Below, piece after piece: positions 1-12,392 of a DNA stretch of 55,807 bases. Under the pieces are notes generated by a model, which saw only the letters and a program-made list of their open reading frames with translations, was not told the DNA's origin and ran no database searches. Numbering within the stretch: position 1 is the first letter of the stretch; each line of letters opens with the position of its first letter. A program made the translations under genes and the position numbers. Source of the DNA: Phaeoceros laevis. Lineage: Eukaryota; Anthocerotophyta; Anthocerotopsida; Notothyladales. The DNA is taken from assembly GCA_049999765.1 (NCBI GenBank), contig JBNGIQ010009483.1, forward strand, positions 324,190 through 379,996. Reading direction: 5' to 3'.

Positions 1-15
1 GAGCCGGCCGCGTCC

Positions 16-402
16 ATGCCCTGGGCGCTCGAGCATTGGGCTGCTGCGGCGAAGGGGTTTTCGGAGAGGAACCCCCTTCCTGCTGCCACTCCTGCTGCTG
101 CGACTCCCGAGCTTCGATTCAGCTGGCTGCCCGGGCAGCACGGTCTGGGGACAATGGCTGCGCCGGCAGCGGTGGAGGAGGATTCCTCGTGCCAGTGGAG
201 GAGGCTGAATTCTGCTGCTGGGGAAGAGAGGGTGTTGGGGGACTACGGGATGGGGTCCAACTTGGAGCTCAAACTCAGCAGCAGCAGCTCAGGGCTGGAC
301 GGAGCTGCTGCTGGGGTGCTGGTGAGGGATGAAGGGAGGAGCGTGTGCACCATGGAGAAGGTGAGGGAAGCTCTGCTGCGAAGCGACAAGATGTCGGTGT
401 GA
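16..402 (+). CDS. Unrecognised GC-rich ORF, possibly a first exon
   Basis: An open frame of 128 codons starts with ATG at 16 and ends with TGA at 400-402. The product is rich in Ala, Ser and Gly and matches no family I recognise. A strong donor-like site (AAG followed by GTGAGG) lies at 358-366, so the true coding part may end at 360 and continue in an exon I cannot identify. A second frame is also open across 36-332, as expected of GC-rich leader DNA. It could equally be a 5' untranslated region or the inside of a gene that begins before the window. Low confidence. Confidence 0.25.
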   Translation: MPWALEHWAAAAKGFSERNPLPAATPAAATPELRFSWLPGQHGLGTMAAPAAVEEDSSCQWRRLNSAAGEERVLGDYGMGSNLELKLSSSSSGLDGAAAGVLVRDEGRSVCTMEKVREALLRSDKMSV

Positions 403-1087
403 GGCATTGGCTGTAGCGAGGAAGCGAATTGGATAAGGCACAGCTTGGTTCTGCAGGAGCGCGACAGCTTCGGTAACTCTGGCTCAGAATCCCGGGCCGG
501 GCGTAATGGAACCATATTTTTTGCAGCGTTGCTTAAAGTTCGAAACGCCTGGGCATTTAAGGGTTAAATAAGTGCGTTTGTATGAAAGGTCTACAGAGAT
601 ATTTGGTACGTAACGTAACTTCAGTATGATATTGTTGTTGTCGCCATTGCCTAACTAGCGTATTCGCCATAACGCGAATCATCATTTCACCCTTTTTGGC
701 CGAGGGTTTGAACCGGCAATCCTATGGTATTTTTATGTTCTTTTTATTATGTGTTATAATGAGGCGTGGAGGGTTGTCTCCATGATGCTTGGCTAGTCAT
801 TATCCCATTGAATGCCATTCACTCTCTCCATTTGAACGCGTATATTCTTCACCGAACGGGTACTCTTTAAAAAAAGTGGTGGCAAATTCAAGTCTGCACA
901 AAATATAGTGCACATTTCACATTCAAGAAATAAATGAGGCATTTTTTTGGGTTTTGTAGGGTTTGGGGTTTACCAAAACTGCTGTTTTTGTGCACTTTAC
1001 GTGCCATTGCCCTTTTTTTTGAAGTTCCTGGTGTAGTTGCTTTCCAAAAGGAGATGCAGTTGTGGTGCTTTTTCTGCAAGAAGATTG

Positions 1088-1115
1088 TTAGTTCGAACCT
1101 CAAAGTTCGAACTAA
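1088..1115. repeat. Perfect 11 bp inverted repeat, 6 nt loop
   Basis: TTAGTTCGAAC at 1088-1098 is the exact reverse complement of 1105-1115, separated by CTCAAA. Each arm contains the palindrome TTCGAA. It could fold as a short hairpin or be a remnant of a small element's terminal repeat. No target-site duplication is evident. Confidence 0.6.
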
Positions 1116-1204
1116 TTGGGTGTTGGAGAGAGTAGAGAGCACGACTTGTTGGATCCGATTCAATTGTTGGAGAGTAGCCGAATGTTCAATATAACCTTAA
1201 CCGA

Positions 1205-1550
1205 CTGCGTGTAGGGCTGTTCGGTAAATAGGTCCCGTACAGTATATAGTTTCGAAAAGCCATTTTGAATTCCTTGCGGTCCGCCAATCTAAATGTGGAC
1301 CTCAACTTGTTTCATGTAAACTACTTCACTGCTTCTAGAACTTTTTTTGAATCTTAATCTTAATCTTAATGAATCTTAATTCACGTAGACTGCATGTAGG
1401 GCTGTTCGGTAAAAATCAAACCAATCTTCATTCATGCAGATTGCATGTAGTTTCGAAAAAACCATTTTGAATTCCTTTCGGTCGGCAAATCCACATGCGG
1501 ATTGCGACTTGCCGCTGAACTACTTCACTGCTTCTGTAACTCTTTTTCCG
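1205..1550. repeat. Degenerate tandem duplication, unit about 185-200 bp
   Basis: Three landmarks recur in order. A CTGC(G/A)TGTAGGGCTGTTCGG block lies at 1205 and 1390, an AGTTTCGAAAA...CCATTTTGAATTCC block at 1248 and 1449, and an ACTACTTCACTGCTTCT block near 1321 and 1519. The spacing drifts from 185 to about 200 bp, so copy two has gained small insertions. The sequence has no coding character and may be a decayed mobile or satellite fragment. Confidence 0.6.
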
Positions 1551-2564
1551 TTCGAGCTCTCGGAACCATATTTGCTAGAACTATATCTTGAATTATGCAT
1601 TTTCTTTGTCCGAATCCTCATATTCCGAATCTTAATTCACGAATCCTCGATTCCTAAGCGTTAAATTTTATGACAGGAGGAATACTTTTACCAGTAAGTA
1701 ATTATCCTAAACTCACCGAGTTCAACCTAAACTTCCGTACCGCGCCAAGATAGAGCCATTATGTGGTGAGTGCCCACCCCCCGTTTTGCCTGCACCATAG
1801 ATAATTAGCTAGGTGGCTCCGATCTACCTAGCAAGTCACAGAAATGGTGGCGTGCTCAATTCCCTTGTGGAGTTGGTATAGCGCGGCGGATTCTGGGTTT
1901 GCGAGGAAAAAAAAAAAATCGGCATGGAGGTGCCGAACCCATATCGAGCCTCCGGTAGTACATATAAAACAAAGAAATAGGTCAAACGGAATACAAGTAG
2001 GGAGAGCTCTTGTGTCTAATCCCTTGTGTTGGAAGGATGAAGGTCACCGGAGATGGGGAGGCAGTGGGTGCAGCAGCATGTAGACAGTGCTGTTGAGCTG
2101 GCAAAGTGATTCTTTAGGGGCTTCCCAACAGGAGAGTCGTGCTATTTGGGCCATGACGCCCCTTGCATTGACCTTCTTCTCCGAGATCGATCACCAAGCC
2201 ATCAGATGTTCAGCAACGTGCCTTATCAGAGAATCTGTCGGCACAGTAACGAGATTGCAGAGAATCCTTCCTTTGAAGGTTCTGCAGTGATCCAGACCTC
2301 TTTCATTTCATTCCGCAGGCGATCCTTCGCCTGAAATTTAGTCTTGATTCTTGAACATGTATTCCAAATTCCTACACGGATTTAAGAATTGATAAGAGAG
2401 GGAGTAGGTTACTCCCAATACTCCTCGTGTTCCCGGCCTGTAAACGGGCTGTTGTAGTGTGCATACTGACTGATGAGCCTGGTTGCAACCTGCATTCAGA
2501 CGCGGATGGTTTCTTTATTGGGAAAAAACCAGAGCCTGATTTGCTCAAGAAGTAAGCAAGCAAT

Positions 2565-5500
2565 CTATGTGCTCACTTCTGTACCGCTGTGGTGCCCGTC
2601 CTCGCCCAGCATGCCCTTCAAACTCTTCGTCAACCAAATAGCTGTCTCCCTGGGGGACACTTTGCCCCTCCCAAACGGCTTCAGAACAATAGCCAGCTCC
2701 TCCAGCCGGCGCTGGGAGAGAAGCTGAGCGCTGAGCTCTAGCAGACCTTCCAAGGCATCCGCTCTCTGCCGGAAAGAGGTGACGTCCACGGCTTGGCCAT
2801 GGGTCCCTCCCCGGCCTGCGCCCGGATCCACGGTCTCAGCTGCGACTGTGGTTTTGGGAGCCGCATGTGGATGGCTGTTGCTGCTTCCATTGCTGCTCGA
2901 AACTGATACGACGTCCAGATCTGCTGTAGGTTGCATGTCCAGCAACGAGCCCAGGTCCACCTTTCTGTGAAGGTCGAGGTCATTGACAGCAGTCTCCGTA
3001 TCGACATGATGGTTGGTTCCCAGACGGAATGTGCTGTGCCTGATCACATGGATTACGTCGTTGTAGGCAGCCCGTACTGGAGGTGCCGGAGTGGCCTTCT
3101 CAGCTTTCTCATTGCTCTGGATGGTCACCTTTTCCTGGGACTTGTCTCCGTGCTCGCCGTCCACATCTGTGTTCACCAACGCATTGGATGCGTGGGTGGA
3201 GCTGTGGCCTGGAAATTGATCTTGCAATCTTGGATGTGCGTCGATGTCTTTCCTCAAGGCTGGAGTAGGAGACGCAGAGGCTTCCATCTTGCTGGAGTGC
3301 CTTCCACGTGAAGGCTCCCGTTGCAGCGCATAAGCTCCTGGTCTCCATTGCTGCTGATGAGAGTGAGGAAAGGCATCATCGATAGCACCATTCAAAGTGA
3401 ACTCTGGAATCAGATCGAGGCGCGGAGCATTCACAGAGACATCAGGCGACTGATCTCTCAACCGTGCCAGTGGGGCTCCATCCTGCCCGTTGTCACCGTA
3501 ATCACCCGGCTTGCTGGGAACTTGTGGCAAGGGGACAGGCGCAATATCTTCCGGGATCACTCGTGACTCTGGAGCTGCGTAGGACCTGAGGCCCAAAGAA
3601 CTGATCCTCGACGGCAGCGCCGACCTGGTATGCTCCGCAGACCTGCCTCCCGTCGCATGATCTCCCACATCCGAGGAAGTAATCCTGACTTTGGGACTCG
3701 CGTTGGAGTTGCGTACCCCTGTAGGAGAAGAACTTCGCTTTGATGACTTCGATGGCAACGGAAAAGAACTCCTCCTTGTTGTGCTATTAGATCCTGAACG
3801 TGTCCTAGGCTTCTTCTCTTCTGCACCTGATCGAGTTGGTATGGCAGGAGGGCCGACATCTACTTTCGACCTCAGCCTTGGAGAAGAGTCATCAACAGGT
3901 AGCTGGCAACCCACCAAACGTAGTTCAGACACATCGACGACAGACGGAGGATGTCATCGTAGACGAACACAAATTCGACAAAGAGGATTGGGATTTACCT
4001 GTAACGACAGTACGACAGTCCAGAAGCACAGAATTCAGTCCAGCGTGGGCATTTAGGTGAAATTAACTTACAGGATATCTCAGCGGCACCGATGGGGGTG
4101 TGGCAGATTTTCTGGTCGTATCCACCTTGGTCCTGACTGCTGCGATGGGCTTCTCCGGGTGAGACGTGGGGTTCTTCGGGCTGCCAGACCTGATACGGTT
4201 CGCTCTTCCAGGAGACTTCCTTGATCTTCCGGTGTCTTCGGTATGGCGGGCCCTTTGTGCCGGATCTGGAGAATGTTTCAGTAAATCAATCAAGGCCTGC
4301 TCTTCGTCGTCGGCCCATGCCAGAGGCGGGCAGTCAAAATCTTCCTGCCGTGCGTTGACAGTAGTGAGGTGACCATTGCTAGATGACCTGGAGAGGTTCT
4401 TCCCAGCCTGGTGGTCAAAATTCCACATCTCATCCGCGATGGTCCTCTCCAACAACTCATCGCTGCGAACAGGCACGCTGGGAATTCCAAATTCGAAATT
4501 GCTTGGGCTGTTCACACTTGTTGTAAAGCTTTCATCTTCACTGTCAGCCACACTACTGCTGTCACTCCGCTGCGGCACCCGAATTTTTGCAAATCCGCGT
4601 TCTGGAGATGGGGAAATCAATCCTCCTTGGATTTGACATTGTAGGACGAATGGCTGCAGGTGAGGATGCCTCAGGAGTTCTGCAGCCTGAACTTAACTAG
4701 GTGGCGTTAGTACCTCCCTGCTAACCGTGCACCAGAAGAGAATTTTCACAGCAGCAAGAAAATGGCTTACAGTTGGTCGGTGCTCAGGGTTCTTCCTTAG
4801 CATGCTTCTTATGATGCTCTTCCTGTTGAAGAGAGTAGAATTAATTAGTTTTTTTGTACAGCATCAGGTAGTCCGCTGCTTCAGTGGGCAGCAATTCCTC
4901 TGGAAGCCCGCAGCCAGAGTGCTAGAGTGCTAGAAGCACTTAACAAAAAAGATATACTTACAAGCCGCTGCTGTAATTGCTCGGCAGAGGACCAATGGTT
5001 GACCTATTTATCTTACTAATCAACCCCTGCATGTCCTGAACAAACAAAACCAAGAGCCCCACGATGGTAACTAAACCAAGTGGAAGTCCTAATAATATCC
5101 GATCGTACCCCATCTACCAAGTTGCACAAATGAAGATAAATGAAAGGTGGAACTTACAAACGCCTTGAAGGCCGGTCTATGAGCTGTGATTTCGTACATA
5201 CAACAACCTGCACATGGAGAGGGGGCGCAGAATGTTGAAGGCGCTTGTCTCAACCCCAACGGAGAAATATGTTATGCTGTAATGTTATGCTTGCATCATT
5301 GCATGCAGTAACAAAGCTGTTAGCGTGACCCATCATTTCCATCGAACCGGCAAAGCAATTGAGGTACAGAAATCTACCTAGAGACCAAATGTCAGATTTG
5401 AATCCGTAAGGGATATCGGCAAGAAGCTCGGGACACATGTAATTTGGAGTGCCAACGACCTACAAAATTTCACTTCATGCTGAGCAAAGTATCGCTGCTG

Positions 5501-7401
5501 GCACATTCAGGCACGCACAGCAGCGCTAGCTTAGTTTGAGGAACTCACTGATGAAGCCAGGTCATTATGCTTCAACAATTTAGCTAGACCGAAATCTCCT
5601 GTAAATACGACATGGAGAGGTTAGTCAAGAATTTAAGTTGTTTTCAAGTGATTGCTTTGACCTGTTAGCCAAGTTCTGCCCCTACTCACCAAGACGTATG
5701 TCGTGATCTTTTGTAAGGAATATGTTTGAACACTGAAAACAAGAGCTTGGATCAGCAGAAAAACTTCTTAGGCAATACAACTCAAATGTTTTTGTCGATA
5801 CAACACAACTGAAGTAGCTTAACAAGGTCGAATAGTGAGCAAGGTCTAACCTTCAAGTCCCGATGCAGAACATGGTTTGAATGCAGGTAGTCAACGGCAA
5901 GCAGGAGCTGTGCAAACCACTTGCAGAGCCTCTGAATCATGCAAATTGAACATATTAGACATGCTCTACGAAGTTAAGCAATTCATGAAAATGCTAAGAG
6001 CAAATGTCCAAAACGCGGGGCTAGGAAAATAGGCATACAGGATTTTAACCTCTTCAGAGAAGAACACGCCACTGGACTTCCTGACCAGCTCAGCCCTGCA
6101 ATGAAAAAGGACAGTGATCCTTGTGGGCTAAGCCCATCAACTCACTTTAACCAAAGCAACTAATCAACACTTGAAGTGTCCAACTTACATATCACCACCT
6201 TCACAATATCCCGTGACAATGCAAACATAGCACCCCTGTAACAGCAGCCACTTGTGAGCACTGTTCACCAAACAGTGGCAGCCTGAAAAGCTACTGATTC
6301 AGACGTTCTGCAGAAAGCTTTGAACGTCGCTAAAGTGATCCGTAATGTCTTGTCTGAAAAACAATTAAGCTGGTTCGCAAACATGACAATGTCCTATGGT
6401 GATATTGCACCTTCTCCACCCACGATTCCTTGTAGTCCACGATGAAGGGGTGCTGCACTCTGGATACCAGAGCCATCTGCAATACCACACCCACGTTAAA
6501 ATCTCTGCAAGTTCAAGAGCAGGAACAAGCAATTGACATAGGCGATGCACAATATGCTGGCAAAAGAGGCAGGTGACCTAACGTGCTGCTAGGTATCAAG
6601 AGATAAAAACATACAGGCAAAGGGCCAGCACTACCTCCTGGTGAGCTGACCGTCTGCATCGGTCAGTCTGGCGTGCCAGGCGAATCTTTTTGAGGACATA
6701 CCTGCACAAGCCAATCAAATGTGAAAACACAAGAACCTTCTCTATGAAAGTGGGACAAAACTGGATCCTTCTTCCTACGCACTGGATGGCTTGAATATGC
6801 TTTCTAACCTGCTATGTCCTTTGTTTGTCCAGATTCTCCAGACAGTTGCTAAGGCAAATTTATATAGAAGAGACGTAGGCCGTATTATGATCCGAACCAG
6901 GACCCATATCATGATATGGATCGAAGTCCATATCATGATCCACGATAATAAGTGCATGAAATGAGAGGTGGGTTGGGCAGCTGTAAACAGTACACTCACT
7001 GGACCCTCTCCCTACAGGTCTTTCCATCAGGCATTCTCTACAGCACACGGCACCGAGAAGAGAACCGTGCCTGAAGCAACATAGATTCAACGCTTACTGA
7101 CAGGGCAGATCAGAACTCTTGGTCATCTTCGGAAAGCTACATCCTTTCACAAAAACCCCTCAAAGGTCTAGGGGAGAGTCTTGCGATGGGGAAAGGGTGT
7201 GCAGCACTACTCGACAAGGACGGGGACCATGCCTACTGAATAATGCAGATGTGCTGTAAACAGACATGCGAGCTAGGTCAGAGAAGCTACAAGAGTGGAT
7301 GGGTCCTGATCTCACTTCTTCTTTTCCATTTTGTGGTTGACAAGGATGGCAGAGCCAAATGCGCCCCGCCCCACTTGCTCCATAATTTCATACTGCTCCA
7401 T
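2565..7401 (-). CDS. NEK: NIMA-related serine/threonine kinase (plant NEK5/NEK6-like)
   Basis: Plant NEK kinases act on microtubules; Arabidopsis NEK6/IBO1 limits ectopic epidermal outgrowth through tubulin phosphorylation. Fourteen exons join in phase to 898 residues: 7316-7401, 6635-6701, 6411-6476, 6189-6235, 6050-6095, 5851-5931, 5690-5732, 5549-5598, 5378-5459, 5158-5207, 4962-5035, 4771-4822, 4072-4686, 2565-3902. The kinase domain spans residues 4-258, with glycine loop GRGAFG (11-16), Lys33, HRDLK (127-131, Asp129 catalytic), DFG (147-149) and the plant-NEK stretch [13 protein letters not shown] long Ser-rich tail follows. The extreme C-terminus ([20 protein letters not shown], then [17 protein letters not shown]) is the conserved end block I know from plant NEK5/6-type kinases. 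The last intron has a nearer acceptor at 3999 that leads to a stop, so I used the one before 3902. Kinase identity is firm; assignment to NEK6 rather than a sister is less so. Confidence 0.93.
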
Positions 7402-10069
7402 TTTGGACTTCTCCTCAAGTCATGCGACCTGGAAGATCTCTGGTTTGGCCCACCTCCTCAACGCATATAAGTACTGAGTGAGCCCTGATCCCCTAATCTC
7501 CCACAGGCGGTCGCTGGAAGAAACTTCTCTAAGTGATGTGCGCTTCCCTTCTGGAAACTCAGGCTTCCTTTCTACCTTCCACACAATGCGCTATCTAGCC
7601 CCCCCGGGCTGATCAGAAATCTTCCTGCACTGCAATGGAAATGGAGAATCACAGAAGATTTTAGCTGAGCCTGCGCGGATCCCACAATCACACACCTGCG
7701 CAAGGCCGAGGAACAAACACACCAGATACATAACCGCAAGACAATCTACTCAGCAACTGCTGCAGAGCCTCCGAATGGTAATGCTCCTCTCCATGACCAG
7801 GCCAGTGCAAAAGAAAAGCGTAGCTCTGGTTGCAAGGAGGAAACATGTCTGCATTACTACATTTTTTATCACGGGCATGCTCGGCGAAATCAGGGACGTC
7901 AATAGTACTGTGGTGGACAATGTAGCTGCAGAATGAACCAGAGCTTGCAAACATGTAAATTTGGTCTTCCATGCAACCACTTGCCTGTCAAGCAGGTTCT
8001 TTCCTTCCGGCCGGCACCTTCTCCCCGTTGCAGATCTATCAATAATCTCCTCAATCACGCAAGAGGCACAGAGTCAAGCAAGGCTGCTGCGGGGGGGCTA
8101 GAGGCCCCGACAAACATTCTCCTCCGCACACATATACGGCTGCCATGGCGCTGCGGGCAGACCCAGACGTCGGTGGTCCTCCTTCCCAGCCTAGTCCCTC
8201 TCTCCCTCTCCTCTCCCTAGCTTTCTACCGACGTGGTGCTCAACCTCGCAAGACATATTGCCCCGGCAGCCCCGCGGCCTGGTCATCTCCTGAAACCTCC
8301 TCCTCCGCGCCGGAGCACGTCCGGGCCTTTGCGAGGAGCACATCCTCCGAGCAGCATTGCGTGGGCGGGGCCCAGGAAGTAGGCATTGTGCGGCAAACGT
8401 GCCGCCATCACCTCCATCTCCACACCACAGCGAAGAATGTACAGCAGTCCGGCAGCTGGCTCTTCATGCCGAGCTGGGAGCAAATCGCTGCAGCAATGGG
8501 CCCGACAGGTCGGAAAAGGCGCCAGAATGTGGAGACGTGAGAGAGCGGGCCCGCCGGATGATGTCCAGATCGTCTGCAGATGCAAACTGAGTAGAAGAGA
8601 GAGGTGTCAGGCCGCAGCGGTGAGACTGCTGGCCAGCTTCACAGTGCGAGCCGCTCTGCTGTAGCTGTGCATCCAGCGAGCCAAGCCGCTCGCCTCATCA
8701 TGCTGCTTCCGCTTCTATTCGCAGTAGAAAGAGAGGGAAGTGAGCAAAATGGCTGTTTGTCCTAAGCCACAGATTTAGCACCGCCTCACTTGTTCTGCCA
8801 TATTTGGCGGCACCTCCGTTCTCGGACATGTGCCCGTCTACGGACATGTCTGCCAAGCAGTTTCTGTCTGACTATAGTACCACTTCCAAGACAAAGACTG
8901 ATCAATCAATAAGCACGCGGATCGGGCCGATGTACAGTTGCCCCACGGCGTACTGATCTTGCGGTAAAACAAGGGGAATGCAGACAACAGCTCGCAACAT
9001 CGTTCCGAGGTCAGTCCAACAGCCTCATCACCATCGAAAACAGCATGGCCAGGTGGACGAGACTTGGGAGTTGCTCACAGGCCGCCATAGCCAAACCCTG
9101 CCAAGGTCGTAGGATACAGGTCCGCTTTGCTTGCCATGCTTCAGTCTAGACTCTAGAAAGACGAAGAAGCTCTGGCATGCCAAGAATCCTAACGCATTGG
9201 TTTTCCCAAGACAGATGTGACGTTGAGAGAAACAAGAGGCCGTGACTAAGATTTGAGAGAAACAAGAGGCCGTGACTAAGATTTGCTGTTACTGCAGGGC
9301 GGTGGGTACAGAGCCACGGTCGGTCCGTGTCTACATGCAAGGAAGGGAATCTGATCTACATATCTCAGTTTCACACAAGCAATGAAGTTCGATCACATTG
9401 GGCATTGAGCAACATGGTTACAACAGATCCAAGGAGATTGAGTGGATGCTGCCGTCGTTCAAGCTTGCTCTATCGAAACAAAAAGATTAAAAGACCTTCC
9501 GTGGCACCACCACCCATGATACCCTGCGGCTACCTCTCCTACTTCCATATCTTTGACCGGATGAAAACCAAGGCAAACTGCACTCTGCACTAGGCTTGTC
9601 AAAACCTCTGACCGCACGCACTTTTTCTGCATCTTTGCAATCTTGCCCACGTTCATGGTTGCATCAAGAGCTCAATTCTGACACTGGTTCCCTGGCCTGT
9701 GGGACCACCCAGGCACCACTCCGTTTCTACCATGACGGTGTTCCCCTTGGAGCCTTTCTCTGCTCCTACGAACTGAAAATGGCAACTTTATACATGTGTT
9801 TACATCCACCAGTCCGTCACTGTGTTGCGGAATGTAGGCACGCCAACATCAGCTGATCAGGACTGGTCAGTGTACATTTCATATATACATAGAAAAACAA
9901 CCAAGACGTCTGGACCTGCATGTACGAGTTCTAAGAGGCTCTTGGACATGAAGATCACATGAACCATGGCTAGGAAGCCTGTACAACACCGAAGGAAAAC
10001 CTAATGCAACGAGGGTTTGCAACAATGTACACTTGACCACACAATGCTACTTTACCGTAGGCTGCTAAA
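7402..10069. other. NEK upstream region and intergenic DNA
   Basis: This is the stretch upstream of the NEK start codon (7401) and downstream of the Zim17-type gene (10070). Bases 7402 to about 8700 probably carry the NEK 5' untranslated leader, perhaps with an intron, and its promoter; a CT-rich tract lies at 8189-8220. Many short frames are open on both strands but none has a family signature or in-phase exon partners. A 30 bp tandem duplication sits at 9223-9282. I see nothing else. Confidence 0.4.
9223..9282. repeat. 30 bp exact tandem duplication
   Basis: The unit beginning TTGAGAGAAACAAGAGGCC is present twice without interruption (9223-9252 and 9253-9282). Two perfect copies indicate a recent slippage or duplication event in non-coding DNA. 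Confidence 0.85.
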
Positions 10070-11167
10070 TCAGCCCAAATATTCGTCAAGTTTGAGATAG
10101 TCGTAGGGCTCGTGATATGCAAAACCAGGGTCGACATAGCTCGGAAAGACTCTACCCTTCAGTTCATGAAACAAGTTGAGGTTGTCCACAAGCTTGTGAA
10201 ACACATCGCAGCCACCGCACTAGACCACAGCACCATCAGACAAATGTAAGTTACCTTGCGCAAAGGCAGCGCAGACAAGGAATAGGAGGAAAAGATCACT
10301 TTAACGTCAACCAAAACAGTTACCTGAACGAAGACTGTGCCATCAGTGTATGCATGCGGATTTATGGCACGCGTGGTTCGATGGCCACATACATTGCACG
10401 TAAATGCAACACGCATACGCCTCCTTGGAGATCTGGTCAAGCTTGACCACTCATATCCTTCAGAGCTATCGCTGTTTCGCGGATCAGAACTCTGAGGAAT
10501 GGCTGGGCCCTCCAACCCAGACCCTGTGATCCAACCCTTTCCTAGTACAGCTTGTATGATTATTCCCATGGCTGCCTCCTGAACACACCCAGGGAAAGGT
10601 TCAATAACTACGATACCACAGAGCAAAAGGACCTTCCAGATGGTATATGCACTGTAGCCCACAAGGCAAACAGACAGACATAGGTGCTTGACCTATGGCA
10701 GACATGGCAGACGGCAAGTAAAGCTTACTTTGGTGTATGACTGAAACTTTTCAATCTTCTGGGGTGGCACCAAAGTAATCATCAAATTTTCAGAGGAATC
10801 CCCATGTGAACCGGTCACTGGCACTACCTCATCGCCATCGTTCTCTGCTGGACAACACAGGAGGTCACCAGACATCCCGTGAGAAAAAGCAAACAGTCAT
10901 GAGGGGGTGTAAATCCACCAGATTAGAGAGACAACCCGTACCAGAGTATTCATATCCTTCTGCGGCAATATGTACGGCAGCTGCAGCACTGCTATCCCTC
11001 TCCTGCTGCACCCATGGGTTTCCAACCTCATGGCTCCTGATGCTAAAGAAACTGTTCCATCCTCTTGCCGTCGTAGACACAGAGGTGGAAGGACTTGCAT
11101 GTGACCGAAGAAGTGCAGGGGAAGTCGAGCAGACAGGACATATAGCCTGACTTTGAATCAATGCCAT
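10070..11167 (-). CDS. DNL/Zim17-type zinc-ribbon protein (organellar HSP70 escort protein)
   Basis: Zim17/Hep1 (DNLZ) proteins keep mitochondrial or plastid HSP70 soluble and functional in import. Four exons join in phase to 249 residues: 10942-11167, 10729-10847, 10324-10578, 10070-10219. The family core is clear: MRVAFTCNVCGHRTTR (residues 170-185) gives the first CxxC, Cys176 and Cys179. CGGCDVFHKLVDNLNLF in the last exon gives the second pair, Cys201 and Cys204, with the DNL-type signature, followed by a PSYVDPGFAYHEPY-type tail. The first 110 residues are Ser/Ala/Arg-rich and look like a transit peptide. Start ATG 11167 follows a possible 5'-UTR intron (acceptor CGCAG just upstream; donor AAGGTGAGT near 11503). 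Plastid versus mitochondrial targeting cannot be told. Confidence 0.9.
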
Positions 11168-12392
11168 CACTGCGCGGCTGCCTATGCCGCACACTCCAGA
11201 TTCAGAAAATGCCTACTCGTCAGGGGTCTTTCAAGTGACATTACAGTCAGCTGACCAATAATTTCAACAAAAGGCAGGTCCTTTCTGGTTTCTGGAAATG
11301 GATGACAGCTCCGGAAGCGTGCCCTCAGACCTTCACACCCTTTCGCGGCTCCCAGGCACATCAGGACGCAATAGACAATTGCAGGGGCCGTTCCGGCACC
11401 TCCCACTATCGACTCAGATCCACCCTCCCTCAAATCGAGCACCGACCAACAAAAAAAGCTACCGAATACAGAGTCTCTGAGAAAAAGCAGCAATGACTCA
11501 CCTTCAGACCGTTGATCTGCTAGAGACACACCCGCAAGGCCGAACGCTTTCTTCCGCAATCCCAAACCCTACCGGTAGCTGAAGGGCACACGTTGAGCAC
11601 CGGACAAGAGTCGTCAAGCCAAGACGAGAGCTAATGGAACGAAGAATCCTCCGCTATTTCTAGGCTGAATCTAATGAGGCCATGAGGCCATCCTGGGTAA
11701 ATGTCAGATGCTCAGACTTCGCTTCTACCTCACGTCAAGAAAACGAAATCGTACTTGCGTATGTAGGGCCCAGCAGCCCCAGCTTTCGCAGACACGGTTG
11801 TATTTTGGCTTTTGTACATGTTAGAAAGATGTGGGACGTCGAGATTGTATTGAGGTATTGATATCGGGCAAGGTAGGCAGAGGTACGCAGATTGGAATTC
11901 ATTGGAAGTCACCAATGGTAAACGAATTCAGTAAGTTCCGCTCCAAATTGATACTTGGAGGCATGCTAACAAATGGTCGGCCGCGAGGGTAAAGACCATG
12001 ATCAGACGTCCTTCATCACATCACTTACACATAATCCTCACAAAGCAGCCTGCTGTGGAGTGAAGCAAACCTACGGCCTGAGACTGTCGTTACCTCCCCT
12101 CGGAGATACTTACGCACTCCAAGCACCCATCAGGACAATGTTTCAATAACTCGGAACACAATCTGACAAACATTGATTGCAGGACCAGGTTGGCAGGACG
12201 AGCAATTTTTTTGGGGACCGCAAACAAGAACTCTGGTCCGGAAAAGTCACAGAGACAATGAAAATGGCAGCCGTGGTAACAGAGTGGCACTGGCCTGCTC
12301 TCGACAGGTGCTGCCCCAGTGTCTGAACCAACATGTCAAAATTTTACGTCTCACAAGAGTAGTCCCACCTATTAGGCTTCGACGACTTACTC
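11168..12392. other. Upstream region of Zim17-type gene and spacer to Y14
   Basis: The minus-strand frame at 11182-11565 lacks an ATG start and probably overlaps a non-coding first exon of the Zim17-type gene, ending at the donor AAGGTGAGT (near 11503). A telo-box lies at 11564-11571. From about 11600 to 12392 I see only AT-rich spacer and the likely 3' untranslated region of Y14. Confidence 0.4.
11564..11571 (+). promoter_or_regulatory. Telo-box (AAACCCTA) upstream of the Zim17-type gene
   Basis: The plant telo-box AAACCCTA is common near transcription starts of translation and housekeeping genes. It sits about 400 bp above the start codon of the Zim17-type gene, close to the inferred untranslated first exon. 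Match and position are seen; function is inferred. Confidence 0.4.

Larger units (their letters stand above)
403..2564. other. AT-rich non-coding stretch with degenerate repeats
   Basis: No convincing coding exon is visible. The stretch holds a small inverted repeat (1088-1115), two degenerate copies of a roughly 190 bp element (1205-1550) and a short TCTTAA-type simple repeat near 1350-1380. Open frames such as 1844-2083 are short, of biased composition and resemble nothing known. The last few hundred bases probably include the 3' untranslated region of the NEK gene on the minus strand. Confidence 0.5.

Noticed and set aside
3902-3998. Extension of the last NEK exon up to the acceptor at 3999
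   Set aside because: In the required phase it meets TGA after 14 codons. The downstream acceptor restores the full C-terminal block, so the extension is kept only as a possible minor isoform.
11182-11565. 127-codon minus-strand frame upstream of the Zim17-type gene
   Set aside because: It starts on a non-ATG codon and crosses a strong donor (AAGGTGAGT); better explained as an untranslated first exon plus intron.
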